Below, in pieces: positions 4,995-7,046 of a stretch of DNA of 7,046 nt. This DNA comes from Dehalococcoidia bacterium (GTDB lineage: Bacteria; Chloroflexota; Dehalococcoidia; Tepidiformales; Tepidiformaceae), in assembly GCA_023228745.1 (NCBI GenBank), contig JALOAP010000155.1, positions 1-7,046 on the forward strand. Direction: 5' to 3'. Position 1 is the first letter of the stretch, and each line of letters starts with the position of its first letter. The translations under genes were made by a program, and so were the position numbers. The notes under the pieces were generated by a model. It saw nothing but the letters and a program-made list of their open reading frames with translations, had not been told where the DNA came from and did not search any database.

Positions 4995-5405
4995 ATGGAC
5001 ATCGACTACGCCCTCCTCGCCGACCACGCCGAAGTCGTCTCCGGCAAGCTCTACCTCATGGGGGGCGGCTGGGACACGCGTTACGTAAAAGAGACACCCG
5101 TCCAGGTCCGCCTCGCGGTCGCCATTGGCGTCCGCGTCGGCTGGGACGAGACGAACCGGCCCACGCCCGTGCGCATCGCGGTCGAAGACGACGATGGTGA
5201 ATCGCTCGTCCGCGCGGAGGCGAGCGTCAACGTCGGGCGGCCGCCGCATCTTGCGCCCGGCTCCACCCAGCTCACGCAGTTCGCCCTCACGCTCCCAGTC
5301 ACGCTGGCGAAGCACGGTGGCTATCGTGTCCTCATCACCGCGGGCGAGGGCCCGGGCGCCGTCGAGCGAATCCTCCCCTTTCGCGCCGCACCGCCACGCC
5401 CCTGA
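4995..5405 (+). CDS. DUF6941-like conserved protein of unknown function
   Basis: This 136-residue soluble protein opens with a characteristic block, YALLADHAEVVSGKLYLMGGGWDT (near residues 5-28), which I associate with DUF6941. It then alternates hydrophobic beta-like strands with an acidic patch (EDDDGE) and ends in a Pro-rich tail. No signal peptide, membrane helix or catalytic motif is visible; a small beta-sandwich is a reasonable guess. The ATG at 4995 was chosen because the conserved block begins there and TACCCT lies 6 nt upstream. A longer in-frame opening to 4314 is antisense to the GNAT gene and rejected. It is transcribed divergently from GNAT across a 159-bp gap and followed by a possible weak terminator before the F420 gene. 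Confidence 0.82.
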   Translation: MDIDYALLADHAEVVSGKLYLMGGGWDTRYVKETPVQVRLAVAIGVRVGWDETNRPTPVRIAVEDDDGESLVRAEASVNVGRPPHLAPGSTQLTQFALTLPVTLAKHGGYRVLITAGEGPGAVERILPFRAAPPRP

Positions 5406-5417
5406 CCCGCCGGCACC

Positions 5418-5440
5418 GGCGCGCCCAATCGAAACGCGCC
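5418..5440 (+). terminator. Weak hairpin after the DUF6941-like gene
   Basis: GGCGCG (5418-5423) and CGCGCC (5435-5440) can pair around an 11-nt loop, followed by TGTTG. It begins 13 nt after the stop codon. The stem is short and the T-tract minimal, so it is a weak candidate. The rest of 5441-5531 holds no clear promoter. Confidence 0.3.
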
Positions 5441-5531
5441 TGTTGCCCGCGCCCCTGCACGCGTTGCGACAGGCGGCCCTCTCGGCCACGCACTATGGAT
5501 CGCGACGCCGCCACCGCGGCGGGAGGTTCCC

Positions 5532-6536
5532 ATGGTCGAAATTGGCTACACGCTTTCGAGCGAAGAGTTCCCACCGAACGACCTGGTGCGCTTCGCAGCG
5601 ATAGCGGAGGACCACGGCTTCACCTTCGCCACCATCTCCGACCACTACCACCCGTGGGTCACGAGCCAGGGCCAGAGCCCGTTTGCCTGGGCCACGCTCG
5701 GGGGCGTCGCGCGCGCCACGGACCGCCTCCGCGTGGGGACGGCCGTCACCTGCCCCATCATGCGCATCCACCCCGCGATCATCGCGCAGGCCGCCGCCAC
5801 CGTTGCGGACATGTTCGAAGGCCGCTTCTTCCTCGGCCTCGGGGCGGGCGAACAGCTCAACGAGCACGTCACCGGCGAACCCTGGCCCCAGCCCATGGTC
5901 CGCCAGGAGATGCTCCGCGAGGCGATCGAGATCATTCGCGAACTCTGGACCGGCGAGGAGGTGAACCACTTCGGCGACTACTTCACGGTCGACGAAGCAA
6001 GGCTGTTCACGCTACCCGCGCAGCCACCGGAGATTTATGTCGCAGCCAGTGGCCCGCAAGCGGCAGAGCTCGCCGCCGAAAACGATGGCCTCATCACCAC
6101 CTCGCCGAGCAAGGAGCTGGTGGAAGCCTTCGAAGCAGCAGGCGGCGCCGGCAAGGCTCGCCTCGGCCAGCTCACCATCTGCTACGACGAAAGCGAGGCG
6201 CGCGCGAAGGAGATCGCCCACCGCACCTGGCCCATCTCCGGCCTCACCGGCAACTTCCAGTGGGAGATCAAGACGGTCGAGCAGTTCGACGAGATGGTGA
6301 AGATGGTGACGCCCGAGATGGTCGCGAAGTCCATCGTCTGCGGGCCAGACCCGGGGAAGGTGCACGACCAGCTCCAGCAGTTCGCGGATGCCAAGTTCAC
6401 GCACGTCGTCATCCACAACGTTGGGCCGAACCAGGAGCAGTTCATGGAGTGGGCCGCGCGCGAAATCCTGCCGCAGTTCCAGCAGCAGCCGCAGGCCGCT
6501 GGTATCGGCACACAGGAGCGCCAGCTCGGCCGCTGA
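5532..6536 (+). CDS. F420-dependent LLM-class oxidoreductase, FGD-like
   Basis: This 334-residue TIM-barrel enzyme belongs to the luciferase-like family, closest to the F420-dependent glucose-6-phosphate dehydrogenase group (TIGR03557-type). Such enzymes use deazaflavin F420 for two-electron oxidations or reductions in the cytoplasm. The N-terminus (GYTLSSEEFPP), SDHYHPW with D37, H38 and W42, the GTAVTCP segment near 69-75 and GLGAGEQLNE with E107 align with Fgd1 D39, H40, W44 and E109, so F420 binding and the core catalytic residues look intact. The regions that bind the sugar phosphate in Fgd1 (K198, K259, R283) look changed near residues 191-194, 243-247 and 266-267, so glucose-6-phosphate is an unlikely substrate. 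The ATG at 5532 follows GGGAGG with 5-nt spacing. The 3' end lies 2 nt from the stop of the convergent small ORF. Confidence 0.93.
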   Translation: MVEIGYTLSSEEFPPNDLVRFAAIAEDHGFTFATISDHYHPWVTSQGQSPFAWATLGGVARATDRLRVGTAVTCPIMRIHPAIIAQAAATVADMFEGRFFLGLGAGEQLNEHVTGEPWPQPMVRQEMLREAIEIIRELWTGEEVNHFGDYFTVDEARLFTLPAQPPEIYVAASGPQAAELAAENDGLITTSPSKELVEAFEAAGGAGKARLGQLTICYDESEARAKEIAHRTWPISGLTGNFQWEIKTVEQFDEMVKMVTPEMVAKSIVCGPDPGKVHDQLQQFADAKFTHVVIHNVGPNQEQFMEWAAREILPQFQQQPQAAGIGTQERQLGR

Positions 6537-6538
6537 CG

Positions 6539-6715
6539 CTAGGTCAGTGCCTGCACCACCAGCACAACAGCGAACACCACGGCGAGGATGCCGGGCAACA
6601 GCAGCACCCGCAGCATCTTCCGGGTCCCCGAACGGTCGTCAATCAGGCTCACGGCGGCATTGTACGCGAACGAAGGCGGGCCATTCCCCAACACGAGGAA
6701 CGGCCCGCGCCTCAT
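6539..6715 (-). CDS. Small hypothetical single-helix membrane protein
   Basis: I do not recognise a family. The 58-residue product has a polar N-terminal half and a C-terminal hydrophobic helix (MLRVLLLPGILAVVFAVVLV, about residues 34-53). Third codon positions are strongly G/C, as in the neighbouring genes, which supports real coding. The ATG at 6715 lies 15 nt after the stop of the CHRD gene, and a GTG at 6721 is an alternative start. No clear Shine-Dalgarno sequence is seen, so translational coupling would be needed. Its stop codon is 2 nt from that of the F420 enzyme on the opposite strand. A non-coding reading remains possible. Confidence 0.5.
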   Translation of the reverse strand: MRRGPFLVLGNGPPSFAYNAAVSLIDDRSGTRKMLRVLLLPGILAVVFAVVLVVQALT

Positions 6716-6730
6716 GAGCACGACGTGCGC

Positions 6731-7046
6731 TCAAGGCCTGCGCCGCAGGGCCACCATCGCGCCGCCCGCGCCGGCCAGTGCCAGCACGCCAAGCCCGGCG
6801 AACCCAAGCATGGCGGCCGTGTTCCCGCCGTCATCAAGTCCCGAGCCGGTGGTCGGCGCTGCCGGCGTGGTTGTGCGCGTTGCCGTGCCGGTGCCCGTCG
6901 CCGTCCCAGTGGCAGTGGGTGTGGCCGCCGACCCCGGGAGCTGGCCACGAAGGACACCGCCCGGGAAGTCGACTGAGTGGACGTTCACGTAGAGGGTCCC
7001 CGCTTGCAGCGCCTCGAGGAAGCCGGGCATGTCGCCCGCGAGCGGC
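6731..7046 (-). CDS. CHRD-domain surface protein, C-terminal part (5' end outside window)
   Basis: The frame stays open to the right edge (visible part 104 residues), so the true start is outside; a methionine at 7030 is internal. The visible N-terminal part, PLAGDM...FLEALQAGTLYVNVHS...PGGVLRGQL, is the end of a CHRD domain, an all-beta domain of unknown function common in secreted proteins. A Thr/Ala/Gly-rich linker (near visible residues 40-63) follows, then a hydrophobic helix (about 75-99) and the basic tail RRRP. This is the layout of an exported protein anchored by its C-terminus with the CHRD domain outside. No LPXTG motif is seen. A signal peptide is expected outside the window. The small ORF at 6715 follows closely and may be co-transcribed. 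Confidence 0.85.
   Translation of the reverse strand, partial: PLAGDMPGFLEALQAGTLYVNVHSVDFPGGVLRGQLPGSAATPTATGTATGTGTATRTTTPAAPTTGSGLDDGGNTAAMLGFAGLGVLALAGAGGAMVALRRRP

Noticed and set aside
4839..5489. N-terminal extension of the GNAT frame
   Set aside because: It runs antisense through the DUF6941-like gene and intergenic arrays; the GNAT fold is complete without it.
5464..5496. Possible promoter for the F420 gene (TTGCGA and CACTAT)
   Set aside because: The spacing is 21 nt and both hexamers match poorly, so it is not supportable.
5495..6976. Long plus-strand frame overlapping the F420 gene
   Set aside because: Out of frame with the recognisable LLM enzyme, Arg/His/Pro-rich product, and it runs on antisense through the small ORF and the CHRD gene.

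Overview
The window is a high-GC bacterial chromosome segment (roughly two thirds G+C by eye, strong G/C preference at third codon positions). No marker gene fixes the taxon. A coenzyme F420-dependent oxidoreductase, an MMPL transporter, a DUF6941-type protein, TANNNT boxes set for leaderless transcripts, and heptanucleotide repeats in the gaps together suggest Chloroflexota or possibly another F420-using high-GC lineage. That assignment is inference.

Layout. Positions 1-369 hold no convincing gene but contain a 93-bp direct repeat (copies start 164 bp apart) and two short heptamer arrays. A hemerythrin-like HHE protein (370-963, minus) follows. An 18-bp perfect hairpin (1017-1056) separates it from a minus-strand cluster: an ArsR-type repressor (3551-3883), an MMPL/RND-type membrane transporter (1384-3468) and a small DUF2892 membrane protein (1103-1366). 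Next is a minus-strand pair with overlapping stop and start codons, a GNAT acetyltransferase (4320-4835) and a 62-residue CxxC/CxxH putative zinc protein (4132-4320). It diverges from a plus-strand DUF6941-like gene (4995-5405). An F420-dependent LLM-class oxidoreductase (5532-6536, plus) converges, with a 2-nt gap, on a small membrane-protein ORF (6539-6715, minus). That ORF lies just downstream of the C-terminal part of a CHRD-domain protein with a Thr-rich linker and a C-terminal membrane anchor (6731-7046, minus, running off the window).

How the parts fit. The most coherent unit is arsR-MMPL-DUF2892. The same 13-mer lies over the predicted arsR -10 box and, in inverted orientation, just upstream of the MMPL ribosome binding site. 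This suggests that one repressor controls both its own gene and the transporter. The repressor lacks the classical ELCVCDL metal motif but has a CxxxC pair in its last helix, so a thiol, metal or reactive-sulfur signal is possible.

The least ordinary feature is the non-coding DNA. Several of the gaps carry a degenerate short tandem array, nearly always of period 7, with a different unit in each place. Some share the GGAACTCG/GGAACCCG family, including a 19-bp inverted pair flanking the GNAT/zinc-protein operon. These resemble, in type only, the heptanucleotide STRR repeats of cyanobacteria.
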